Shown: positions 33,656 to 40,979 of the stretch, in pieces
Numbering within the stretch: position 1 is the stretch's first letter
Layout: every line of letters starts with the position of its first letter
Assembly (NCBI RefSeq): GCF_010727125.1
Contig: NZ_AP022564.1
Location: forward strand, 620,001 to 684,000
Source: Mycolicibacter terrae
Lineage (GTDB): Bacteria; Actinomycetota; Actinomycetes; Mycobacteriales; Mycobacteriaceae
DNA: 64,000 nucleotides
Direction: 5' to 3'
The notes under the pieces: model-generated
Told to the model about the DNA's origin: nothing
Database searches by the model: none
The model's input: the letters and a program-made list of their open reading frames with translations, nothing else
Translations under genes and position numbers: made by a program

Positions 33656-34333
33656 GTGTCTGGTGCACTGTCGGTTGACGAGCATATGGAAGCGTCGCGC
33701 CTGGCCCAGCGGCAGGCGGACAGATGGCTGATCAGCGGAAGCATCCTGATTGGCACTGCGGCGCTGGGCATTTTCGGCCTGCCGTTGTTCCTCCGGGGTG
33801 TGTGGCTGCTCCGGCAGGCGCAGCAGAACGGAATGTCGGTGCGGCCGATGTTGGTGACCCTGCTGGGATACCTGGTCATCGTCGACGCGGCGATCAACAC
33901 CGTGGGGTGGGCCCTCGACCTGATCGGTAGTCACACGTTGCTGGCGCGTGTGCTGCTCAGCGGCTGGGGCCACATGTTCGACGCCGGATACTTCTGGCAT
34001 TTCAACGAACTCTGGGTTGGCGGCGCTGCCGGCCCAGGCGAAAAGGCCATGGAAGCGGGCATGATTCTCACCGTGTTCACCATGCGGATCGCGGCCGGGA
34101 TCGGGTTCCTGCAGATGAAGCGCTGGGGCCACCAGTGGATGGTCGTCACCTGCTGGATGGGTGTGTTGATCTGGGTGTTGTACGTGTTCAACATGACGAT
34201 GTTCGCCGACGTGCGGTTCGCCGGGGTGATCTTCCCGGTCGTGGGCTGGTGGCTCTACGACATCTTCTACATCACCCCCTTCCTCGCCATCCCGTACCTG
34301 CACACGGTGAACCGCGAAATCTTCACCGACTGA
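33656..34333 (+). CDS. Multi-pass membrane protein, paralogue 1 of the 37210 gene
   Basis: 225 residues, six predicted membrane segments (about 24-49, 61-84, 97-120, 131-152, 159-182, 190-215). The third and its surroundings hold conserved charged and His residues: GWGHMFDAGYFWHFNELW with H106, D109, H115, E118; H159 lies in KRWGHQW. The last 75 codons are about 98% identical in DNA to those of 37210-37896. No ribosome site; probably leaderless. I recognise no family. His/Asp/Glu in membrane helices could bind metal. Lies between the TetR gene and the NorQD-type operon. Confidence 0.88.
   Translation: MSGALSVDEHMEASRLAQRQADRWLISGSILIGTAALGIFGLPLFLRGVWLLRQAQQNGMSVRPMLVTLLGYLVIVDAAINTVGWALDLIGSHTLLARVLLSGWGHMFDAGYFWHFNELWVGGAAGPGEKAMEAGMILTVFTMRIAAGIGFLQMKRWGHQWMVVTCWMGVLIWVLYVFNMTMFADVRFAGVIFPVVGWWLYDIFYITPFLAIPYLHTVNREIFTD
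34109..34333 (+). repeat. 225-bp near-identical block, copy 1 (other copy 37672-37896)
   Basis: The 3' 225 bases of the two paralogous membrane-protein genes differ at only five positions, while the upstream parts are clearly diverged. The block ends exactly at the stop codons. Best explained by recent gene conversion or recombination. Confidence 0.9.
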
Positions 34334-34391
34334 ACACGCCCCGCGCCGCGGCGTCCGGGCCCGGATCAACCTGCTGCAAGCGTCCGTTCTA

Positions 34392-34420
34392 TTGACTGAA
34401 GTCAGTCAATGAGTTAGAAA
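34392..34420 (+). promoter_or_regulatory. Promoter of the NorQD-type operon with TetR operator, copy 3
   Basis: -35 TTGACT (34392-34397), 17-bp spacer, -10 TAGAAA (34415-34420). TGACT-GA-AGTCA (34393-34404) covers the -35 and is followed by a further GTCAA. This gives a leader of about 165 bases before the first small gene. The rest of the 259-bp gap holds GC-rich dyads near 34340-34370 that may end the upstream transcript. Confidence 0.6.
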
Positions 34421-34592
34421 CAGTGCACCATGAAGCCACAGGTGCGCCAGGTCCGGAGCGACACCCGCCGACCCCAGACGCGGGTCGCCGCGGTCTCCGG
34501 GAGGCTTCGCGGTGGTGAACGAAACGTCATGCGCAACAAGCTGTCCTCCGCCGCGGCGCGCGGCCTGAACCCGTCAACAAGGAGGTCCGGCC

Positions 34593-34697
34593 ATGGACTA
34601 CGTCTGGGAGATTCTGCGTTACGTCGCTGCTTGGGGCGGTACCGGTCTGGTCATCTGGTTCTGGTACTGGATGTTCTCCAACATCGGCACCTTCTGA
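34593..34697 (+). CDS. 34-residue single-helix membrane protein
   Basis: ATG preceded by AAGGAGG at 34579-34585, seven bases away, one of the best ribosome sites in the window. The peptide is M-D-Y-V-W-E-I-L-R-Y, then a hydrophobic Trp-rich helix (VAAWGGTGLVIWFWYWMF) and SNIGTF. One membrane span, no signal peptide. First gene of the operon, 33 bases before the NorD-like gene. Small single-helix proteins of this type are often structural subunits of membrane enzymes. Confidence 0.82.
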   Translation: MDYVWEILRYVAAWGGTGLVIWFWYWMFSNIGTF

Positions 34698-34730
34698 GCC
34701 CGGCGCACGGCTGCCCCGGGGCGACGGTTC

Positions 34731-36263
34731 ATGACTGACCTCGACCAGACGGCCGCCATGGCGTTGGAACGCAGTTGCTCGGTCACCGCGGTCGCCCTGA
34801 GCGAGGAGAACCGCGCCGGCGTGCGGCTGGTCACCGGCGACCACCGCGGATTCGGACTCAGCGCATCGCGCAGTCACGTGCACGTGCCCTACCCGGTATT
34901 GCGGACCGGCTGGACCCGGCGATCGTTGACCTGCGGGATCGCCCTGCAATGCGCGTCGTCGAAGGACCGGCTGGGCCAGTACCGGATCAACGAACTGTCG
35001 GCGCGTGAACTGCGGGCGCTGACCGTCGTGGAAGCCGGCGTCGCCCTGGGCTGGGTCGCGGCGCGGTGGCCGGGCCTGATGCCCGAGTTCGACCGTCTGC
35101 TACCCGAACTCGCACCGGCAGACCCGCAGCTCGAGGCGCGGGACATGATCGGTCGGGCCATCGAGATGGCCCGGGGGTCGGATCGGATGGAGCTCGACCC
35201 GCTGCTGGGCCGCCTGCCGGCGATCTACACAGCGCCCACCGGGCTGACCGACAGGCTGCGGCGGCAGTTCGGCAGGATGCCCTGGACCACGACGCAAAAG
35301 CGGATGCCGCGCCCCTACTCGGTGCCCGTCGGCGGTGACGGTGGCGTGCGCAATCCGAACCTGCCGCCCCCGAGCCGACCGCAGGACAACGACACCGATG
35401 TCACCCCGGAGCACCGTCCGGGAATCCCGTACCCGGAGTGGAACTCCTGGACCGAACGCCTGATGCCCGACCACGTGGCCGTTGTGGAGTTGGCGCGTGA
35501 CCGACGAGTCGGTGCCGCCACCACGACCTCTGCCGATCTGCGCAAGTGGTTCCAGGAGGACACCCATCGCGCGATGGTCAACCGGCTCGAAGACGGGGCG
35601 GATCTCGACATCGACCAGTACGTCCGCCATTACGTCGACCTGCGCACCGGGGAGGCCGGCGAGCCTCGACTGTTCCGCGACCTGTTGCCCAGTAACCGCG
35701 ATGTCAGCACCGCGCTGCTGCTCGACGGCAGCTCCTCACTGGGGGTACACGGGGGACGGGTGTTCCGCCTCGAGCTGGCCTGCGCCGATGCATTGTCGCG
35801 CGCAATGACCCACGCGCGTGAACGGCACGGGATCTTCGTGTTCACCGGCAACACCCGGCATCGGGTGGAAGTCCGTTGCCTGAAGGACTTTCCGGAAGCC
35901 CGCTTCGTCGCGCCGAGCGGCATGGGGTTGTCCGCCGGTGGTTACACCCGCCTCGGCGCCCCGATCCGGCATCTGACCAGCCGACTGCTCGACCAGCCCT
36001 CAGAGCGCCGACTACTCATCATCATCGGCGACGGGATGATCTCCGACGAAGGCTACGAGGGCAGGTACGCCTGGTCGGACGCCGCACACGCGGTGGCGGA
36101 GGCCAACGAGGCCGGTGTGTCGGTCTACTACGTGGGCGTCGGCCCGACACGCGTCGACCCGTTGCCGGAGGTCTTCGGACCCCAACGCTCACAACGGATC
36201 AGCCGGGTCGAAGAACTGCCGCGCGTACTGGCACGCGTGCACCGCGAACTGATCAGTACGTAG
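34731..36263 (+). CDS. NorD-like protein with von Willebrand A domain
   Basis: 510 residues. C-terminal VWA domain (about 325-505) has a full MIDAS: D332-G-S-S-S, T406 in GGYTRLGAPIRH, and D434 in IIIGDGMISD, followed by EGRYAWSDAAHAV as in NorD proteins. The N-terminal 200 residues are helical and unassigned. NorD/CbbO/CoxE proteins act with a MoxR-type ATPase to remodel or load metal into a client enzyme (nitric oxide reductase, Rubisco, CO dehydrogenase). The ATPase gene follows after 12 bases. None of those clients is present. Confidence 0.9.
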   Translation: MTDLDQTAAMALERSCSVTAVALSEENRAGVRLVTGDHRGFGLSASRSHVHVPYPVLRTGWTRRSLTCGIALQCASSKDRLGQYRINELSARELRALTVVEAGVALGWVAARWPGLMPEFDRLLPELAPADPQLEARDMIGRAIEMARGSDRMELDPLLGRLPAIYTAPTGLTDRLRRQFGRMPWTTTQKRMPRPYSVPVGGDGGVRNPNLPPPSRPQDNDTDVTPEHRPGIPYPEWNSWTERLMPDHVAVVELARDRRVGAATTTSADLRKWFQEDTHRAMVNRLEDGADLDIDQYVRHYVDLRTGEAGEPRLFRDLLPSNRDVSTALLLDGSSSLGVHGGRVFRLELACADALSRAMTHARERHGIFVFTGNTRHRVEVRCLKDFPEARFVAPSGMGLSAGGYTRLGAPIRHLTSRLLDQPSERRLLIIIGDGMISDEGYEGRYAWSDAAHAVAEANEAGVSVYYVGVGPTRVDPLPEVFGPQRSQRISRVEELPRVLARVHRELIST

Positions 36264-36275
36264 GGGAGGAGCCAC

Positions 36276-37067
36276 ATGAGCAGCGACTTATATTACTCGA
36301 ACGGAAACGAGGTCCGACTCTTCGAGCAGGCCTTCACTCGGAAGATCCCGGTGATGCTGACCGGCCCGACCGGCTGCGGTAAGACCCGGTTCGTCGAACA
36401 TATGGGATCACTGCTGGGGCGACCCGTCATCACCATCAGCTGCCACGACGACCTGACCAGCGCGGATCTCGTCGGACGTTTCATGGTGACCGGCGGTGAC
36501 GTCACCTGGACCGACGGACCACTGACCAGGGCGGTCAAAACCGGTGCCATCTGCTACCTCGACGAGGTGGTGGAGGCGCGTCATGACTCACTGGCGATTC
36601 TGCACTCGCTCACCGATCATCGGCGCACGCTGTACCTGGACCGGGCCGACGAAGTGGTCCCGGCGCCAGACGATTTCATGCTCGTGTGCTCCTACAACCC
36701 GGCGTACCGGAGTTCGTTGAAAGAACTCAAACCGTCATTCCGGCAGCGCTTCGCCACCTTGCCGATGACCTATCTTCCCCCCGAGCGGGAGGCGCAGGCC
36801 GTCGTCGCGGAGACGGGCATCGAACTCGCCGCCGCGCAGCGACTCGTGCAGTGCGCCATCGCCATCCGCACCGCCGACGAGGCGTTCCACTTCGAGCCGC
36901 CGTCGACCCGGGTGCTGGTCACCGCGGCACAGCTCATCGCGGCCGGTGCCGGCGAACTGGAAGCGGCCGAAGCGTGCGTCCTTGCGCCGCTGAGCACCGA
37001 CGGCGCCATCAGTGAAGGGCTGCGTGAGATCGCGGCCGCAGTTCTGCTCGACGCCGACAAACTCTAG
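36276..37067 (+). CDS. NorQ/CbbQ-like AAA+ ATPase (MoxR superfamily)
   Basis: 263 residues; GGGGAGGAG upstream. Walker A G30-PTGCGK-T37, Walker B ICYLDEV with D96-E97, sensor residue N141 in CSYNPAYR, arginine finger region KPSFRQRF (156-158). Size and sequence fit the short NorQ/CbbQ/GvpN branch. It is expected to form a hexamer that pulls on a client through its VWA partner, the gene just upstream. Client candidates are the membrane proteins encoded on either side. Confidence 0.93.
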   Translation: MSSDLYYSNGNEVRLFEQAFTRKIPVMLTGPTGCGKTRFVEHMGSLLGRPVITISCHDDLTSADLVGRFMVTGGDVTWTDGPLTRAVKTGAICYLDEVVEARHDSLAILHSLTDHRRTLYLDRADEVVPAPDDFMLVCSYNPAYRSSLKELKPSFRQRFATLPMTYLPPEREAQAVVAETGIELAAAQRLVQCAIAIRTADEAFHFEPPSTRVLVTAAQLIAAGAGELEAAEACVLAPLSTDGAISEGLREIAAAVLLDADKL

Positions 37068-37081
37068 AAAGGACATCCGAA

Positions 37082-37213
37082 ATGGCCGACCAGCGAGAGC
37101 AGAAACGCAAGAGGGCCCTGATCGTCTTCCAGATCGTCATCTACGGCTACCTGCTCACGATGTTCCTGATCCAGCTGTACATGTCGTTCGAACGGGGCTG
37201 GTGGTACCTGTGA
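37082..37213 (+). CDS. 43-residue single-helix membrane protein
   Basis: ATG 37082 with AAAGGAC upstream, 14 bases after the ATPase stop. It starts MADQREQKRKRAL (very basic), followed by one hydrophobic helix (IVFQIVIYGYLLTMFLIQLYM) and SFERGWWYL. The positive N-terminus predicts the N-end inside the cell. Its TGA overlaps the GTG of the six-helix protein (GTGA), so they are made in step and probably assemble together. Confidence 0.85.
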   Translation: MADQREQKRKRALIVFQIVIYGYLLTMFLIQLYMSFERGWWYL

Positions 37214-37896
37214 CCGTCACCGGGCCACCGGTCGGACTGGAAGACCACCAGGAGCAGTCCCGCCTCGCCCAGTGGCAGGCCGACAAATGGATGATCGTCG
37301 GGGCTGCGCTGATGGGTATGTGGGTACCCGGTTTGATCGGTTTCCCGATCTTCATGCGCGGGGTGTGGTTGCAGCGCGAGGCCCAGCGGGCGGGCCTGTC
37401 GGTGCGGCCCATGATCGTCACCCTGATCGGTTATCTGGTGCTGATCGACGGCATGCTCAACAGCCTGGGCTGGTCGCTGGACCTGCTTGCCAACCACACT
37501 CTGATCAACCGGGTGCTGATGATCGGCTGGGGCCACATGTTCGACGCCGGCTATTTCTGGCACTACAACGAACTCTGGGTCGGCGGTGCCGCCGGGCCCG
37601 GGGAGAAATCCATGGTCTTCGGCATGATCCTCACGGTGTTCGCGATGCGCTGCGCCGCCGCGATCGGCTTTCTGCAGATGAAGCGCTGGGGCCACCAATG
37701 GATGATCGTCACCTGCTGGATGGGTGTGTTGATCTGGGTGTTGTACGTGTTCAACATGACGATGTTCGCCGACGTGCGGTTCGCCGGGGTGATCTTTCCG
37801 GTCATCGGCTGGTGGCTCTACGACATCTTCTACATCACCCCCTTCCTCGCCATCCCGTACCTGCACACGGTGAACCGCGAAATCTTCACCGACTGA
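37210..37896 (+). CDS. Six-helix membrane protein, candidate catalytic subunit
   Basis: 228 residues from GTG 37210, overlapping the small gene's stop. Predicted spans about 27-53, 66-90, 100-124, 133-155, 163-186, 192-218. Conserved with paralogue 1: GWGHMFDAGYFWHYNELWVGGAAGPGEK split over H109, D112, H118, E121, and H162; also D205 and H219 near the end. These could form a metal site within or near the membrane. Translational coupling to a 43-residue helix and a place in a NorQD-type operon point to a metalloenzyme subunit. Family not recognised. Confidence 0.9.
   Translation: MTVTGPPVGLEDHQEQSRLAQWQADKWMIVGAALMGMWVPGLIGFPIFMRGVWLQREAQRAGLSVRPMIVTLIGYLVLIDGMLNSLGWSLDLLANHTLINRVLMIGWGHMFDAGYFWHYNELWVGGAAGPGEKSMVFGMILTVFAMRCAAAIGFLQMKRWGHQWMIVTCWMGVLIWVLYVFNMTMFADVRFAGVIFPVIGWWLYDIFYITPFLAIPYLHTVNREIFTD
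37672..37896 (+). repeat. 225-bp near-identical block, copy 2 (other copy 34109-34333)
   Basis: See the matching block at 34109. Five differences in 225 bases, all but two of them in third codon positions or conservative (V/I, Gly kept). Confidence 0.9.
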
Positions 37897-37908
37897 AGGA
37901 GCACAACA

Positions 37909-38313
37909 ATGGAAACCACTGCCGCCGAAGACCTCCCGCCGGGCACCACGCCTTACTACGCGCGGATGCACACCTGGATCAAGCGCGCCACCTTGGTGTG
38001 CCTGGTCGCACTGGTCATCGAAGGCGCTTTCACCTTGCCGTTCATGGCGATCTACTACGGTTACCCGACGCTGAGTCTCACCCAGATCTGCAGCGAGCTG
38101 CTCAAGGTGCGCTACTCCGACGACACCCTCGAGTGCAAGTACCCCTACCCGCCGCTCGGGCCGCCGGAGGGCGCCGAGGGCAAGGACACCGCCAAGGACA
38201 TCTGGGGGATTCAGCCTGTTCCGCAATATGACCGGCTCGGCTTCCGGGAGCTGGTCGAGCGGTACGAGGCCCGGCTGGCCAGACAGCAAGCCGCACAACA
38301 GCAGGGCGGTTGA
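37909..38313 (+). CDS. 134-residue one-helix membrane protein
   Basis: AAGGAG upstream, 12 bases after the six-helix gene. N-terminal tail (1-20), [11 protein letters not shown], a membrane helix (about 27-50, [24 protein letters not shown]), then an outer or inner domain with two further cysteines ([16 protein letters not shown]) and an amphipathic, Arg/Glu-rich end ([13 protein letters not shown]). No known domain. A likely third subunit of the same membrane complex; the two cysteines might form a disulphide or bind metal. Confidence 0.85.
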   Translation: METTAAEDLPPGTTPYYARMHTWIKRATLVCLVALVIEGAFTLPFMAIYYGYPTLSLTQICSELLKVRYSDDTLECKYPYPPLGPPEGAEGKDTAKDIWGIQPVPQYDRLGFRELVERYEARLARQQAAQQQGG

Positions 38314-38319
38314 GCGGTC

Positions 38320-39498
38320 ATGACTGACGTGCACGTGGCACCGGCGGTGCCGCACTTCGCTTACACCGACCTGCCGATGGCCCGCGATCGTGGTGAAGGG
38401 TGGGCGGCGCTGCGCGATCTCGGGCCGGTGGTGTACGGCGAGGGCGCCTACTACCTCACCCGTCGCGATGATGTGCTTGCCGCGCTGCGTGACTGGGAGG
38501 TCTTCTCCTCGAGGATCCCCTACGGCGACATGATCAGCCCGGTTCCGCTGGTGCCGTTGGGGTTCGACCCGCCCGACCACACCCGGTACCGGCAGCTGTT
38601 GCATCGCTACTTCAGCCCCCAGACCCTGATGGCCCTGCTGCCCTCGCTGCAGTCGCAGGCCGCCGAGCTCATCGCCGGGATCGCCGAGCACGATCGGTGT
38701 GAGGTGATGGCCGAATTGGCCACCCCCTACCCCTCGCAGGTGTTCCTCACGCTGTTCGGTCTGCCCCTGGAGGATCGGGACCGCCTGGTCGCCTGGAAGA
38801 ACGCGATCATCGCGTTGAGTCTGACCGACGACCCCGCCAGCGTGGATCTGACCCCGACAGTGGAGCTGTTCGGCTACCTCACCGAAGCGGTTGCCCGACA
38901 ACGTAAGGAACCGCGTCCCGGCATTCTCTCGGAAGTGTTGCACGGCGCAGACCCGCTCGACGACGACGAGGCCACCGGGCTGTCCCTGGTGTTCGTGCTG
39001 GCCGGGTTGGACACCGTCACCGCCATGATCGGCATGACGATGCTGGAACTGGCCCGCCGGCCCGGGTTGCGCGCGGAATTGCGCGCCGACCCTGACGGTG
39101 TCGCGGTCTTCGTCGAAGAGATGATCCGCCTCGAACCTGCGGCACCCGTCGTCGGGCGAGCGACCACCTGCCCGGTCACTGTCGCCGGTATTGAGATTCC
39201 CGCGGGCGCCCAGGTCCGCCTCTGCCTCGGTGCGATCAATCGAGACGGCAGCGACGAGTTTTCCGGGGGTGAGCTCGTCCTCGACGGAAAGGTGCACAAA
39301 CACTGGGGATTCGGCGGCGGACCACACCGCTGCCTGGGCTCACACCTCGCTCGGATGGAGCTCAAGCTCGTGGTCTCGGAATGGTTGGCCCGCATTCCCG
39401 ATTTCGGGATCGCGCCGGGTTTCGTACCTGAGATCACCTGGCCGTCGGCGACGTGCGCGCTGCCCGCGCTGCCGCTCAGGCTCGGGTTGCAATCATGA
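38320..39498 (+). CDS. Cytochrome P450
   Basis: 392 residues. I-helix AGLDT (228-232), K-helix E267-x-x-R270, heme motif FGGGPHRCLG with Cys338. It starts six bases after the 134-residue protein, so it is the last gene of the NorQD-type operon; it is distinct from the four P450s at 18-27 kb. Soluble, without membrane anchor. It may act on the product of the membrane complex. The final six bases overlap the end of the convergent FadD gene. Confidence 0.95.
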   Translation: MTDVHVAPAVPHFAYTDLPMARDRGEGWAALRDLGPVVYGEGAYYLTRRDDVLAALRDWEVFSSRIPYGDMISPVPLVPLGFDPPDHTRYRQLLHRYFSPQTLMALLPSLQSQAAELIAGIAEHDRCEVMAELATPYPSQVFLTLFGLPLEDRDRLVAWKNAIIALSLTDDPASVDLTPTVELFGYLTEAVARQRKEPRPGILSEVLHGADPLDDDEATGLSLVFVLAGLDTVTAMIGMTMLELARRPGLRAELRADPDGVAVFVEEMIRLEPAAPVVGRATTCPVTVAGIEIPAGAQVRLCLGAINRDGSDEFSGGELVLDGKVHKHWGFGGGPHRCLGSHLARMELKLVVSEWLARIPDFGIAPGFVPEITWPSATCALPALPLRLGLQS

Positions 39499-40971
39499 CC
39501 GTCGCCCCTCGAACAGCGCGGCGACATCGGCGGGTCGCACCTTGAGCGCGGCATTGCGCGGCAGTTGTTCGACGACGACGATCGCCACCGGCACATGATG
39601 GCTGGGCAATGCGTCGCGGACCAGCGTCATCAGCTCCTCGCTCGAGGCGGTGGCGCCACCGTGCCGCAGTTCGACTGCGGCCGCTGGAACCTGGCCCAGC
39701 CTGGCATCAGGGATGCCGATCACACACGCGTCGCGCACCGCCGGATGTGACACCAACACCGCGCGCACCGTTTCCGGCAGGATCTTGAAACCGCCGCGGT
39801 TGATCGCGCCATCCGCGCGCCCGTGAATCGTGACGAAACCGTCGGCATCCACCGACGCGAGATCGGTGGTGCGGATCCACTCCGGTCCGATCACCTGTAC
39901 GCGGGCTTCCAAAAGCCCCTGCTCGTCCGTCGGCAGCGCGGCGCCGGTAGCCGCGTCGACGACGCGTACCTGCACCCCCGGCAGTGGCTTGCCTGAACTG
40001 TCCGGCTTTGTCCGGCCATAGCGCTGATACAGCTCCGGTGTCCAGGCGCAGACCGAGCCGGCGAATTCCGTGGCGCCGTACGCCCAGAGCAGCGGTATGC
40101 CGTAGCGGCTCTCGAATTCCTCGCGCAACCGCGGGGCCAGCGGGCCGGACCCGCCGGGCAGGTACTCCAGCGAGGCCAGATCTGCTTTGGCGACGCCGGC
40201 GTCGAGCAGCATCCGCAGTATCGCCGGCTGAACGCCGGTCCGTCTGATCCGGTAGGTCTTGACCGCTCGCACCCACTCGTCGACGGTGAACTTCTCCAGC
40301 AGCACCACCCGCCTGCCGGCGTAGGGCCCGGCCAGCAGCTGGCAGATGCCGATGCTGCCGAACGGCCAATACGCCAGTTCGGGAGGATCGTCGGGGGAAG
40401 AACGCTGCCCCACGGTCATGGTCAGCACCGTGTGCTGCAGTGCCGACGTCGATACCGGCACCCGTTTGGGCGCCCCGGTGGTGCCGCTGGTCAAGATGTG
40501 CAGTCCGGGTGCGAGCCTACCGTCGGGCGCCGCTACGCCGACTTGCCTTCGCACGGCGATGGTTTCGACAGCGAGCGGCTCGGGAATCAACGCCATCCCG
40601 GCCGATCCGACGTGCGTGACGGCGTCGCGCACCTGTCCGGTCCAGTCCTGCTGGTCGGCCAGGATTGCCGGTAGCCGCAGTGCGCCGATATCGCGGGCAA
40701 TGGACTCCGGCGATTGGTAGGAGTAGATCATCGCGACCGGACGCCCGGCGGCGATGAACCCCAGAATGACCGCGGCGTGCGGGACCCGATTGCGCACCAC
40801 GACGCCGACCGGTTCGTCCGGCGCTATCCCGGCCCGGGACAGCTGGCCCTCGACCGAGGCGATGTAGCCGGTGATGTCGTTGCCGGAAAACCATTTTTGC
40901 TCGAATTCGAGGCACGGTGCTGCGCCGTAGCTGTGCAGACCCGCGGACAGTGCCGCGCAGAACCGGTCCAT
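39493..40971 (-). CDS. AMP-dependent acid-CoA ligase (FadD-like)
   Basis: 492 residues. Motifs LTSGTTGAPKRVPVS (P-loop), YGATEFAG, TTDLASVDADGF, and GRADGAINRGGFKI; the usual catalytic Lys region reads LPRNAALKVRPAD. Closely similar in layout to the ligase at 49974-51452 (both use GTTGxxKRV and end with the same motif order). Downstream of an SDR and an ACAD on the minus strand, spaced eight bases from the SDR, so one operon. Confidence 0.92.
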   Translation of the reverse strand: MDRFCAALSAGLHSYGAAPCLEFEQKWFSGNDITGYIASVEGQLSRAGIAPDEPVGVVVRNRVPHAAVILGFIAAGRPVAMIYSYQSPESIARDIGALRLPAILADQQDWTGQVRDAVTHVGSAGMALIPEPLAVETIAVRRQVGVAAPDGRLAPGLHILTSGTTGAPKRVPVSTSALQHTVLTMTVGQRSSPDDPPELAYWPFGSIGICQLLAGPYAGRRVVLLEKFTVDEWVRAVKTYRIRRTGVQPAILRMLLDAGVAKADLASLEYLPGGSGPLAPRLREEFESRYGIPLLWAYGATEFAGSVCAWTPELYQRYGRTKPDSSGKPLPGVQVRVVDAATGAALPTDEQGLLEARVQVIGPEWIRTTDLASVDADGFVTIHGRADGAINRGGFKILPETVRAVLVSHPAVRDACVIGIPDARLGQVPAAAVELRHGGATASSEELMTLVRDALPSHHVPVAIVVVEQLPRNAALKVRPADVAALFEGRRS

Positions 40972-40979
40972 TCCCCACC

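Noticed and set aside
34430..34738. 102-codon frame in the leader of the NorQD-type operon, with its ATG near the predicted transcription start
   Set aside because: Arg/Ser-rich, overlaps both the 34-residue gene and the NorD-like start, no recognisable features. A leaderless leader peptide is possible but unsupported.
34731..37067. Assignment of the ATPase and VWA protein to nitric oxide reductase or Rubisco activation
   Set aside because: No norB, norC, cbbL or cbbM in the window; only the chaperone pair resembles those systems.
37210..37896. Six-helix protein as an AmoC/PmoC-type copper monooxygenase subunit
   Set aside because: A short WGH-x-F ... E-L stretch recalls that family from memory, but length, order of ligands and absence of PmoA/PmoB partners do not support the name. 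Kept only as a hypothesis for structure comparison.
37147..39327. Minus-strand open frame of 726 codons opposite the six-helix, 134-residue and P450 genes
   Set aside because: High-GC shadow: the plus-strand frames carry clear P450 and membrane-protein signatures with good ribosome sites, while the minus frame is Arg/Gln/His-rich and matches no known protein. Similar long antisense frames elsewhere in the window were dropped for the same reason.
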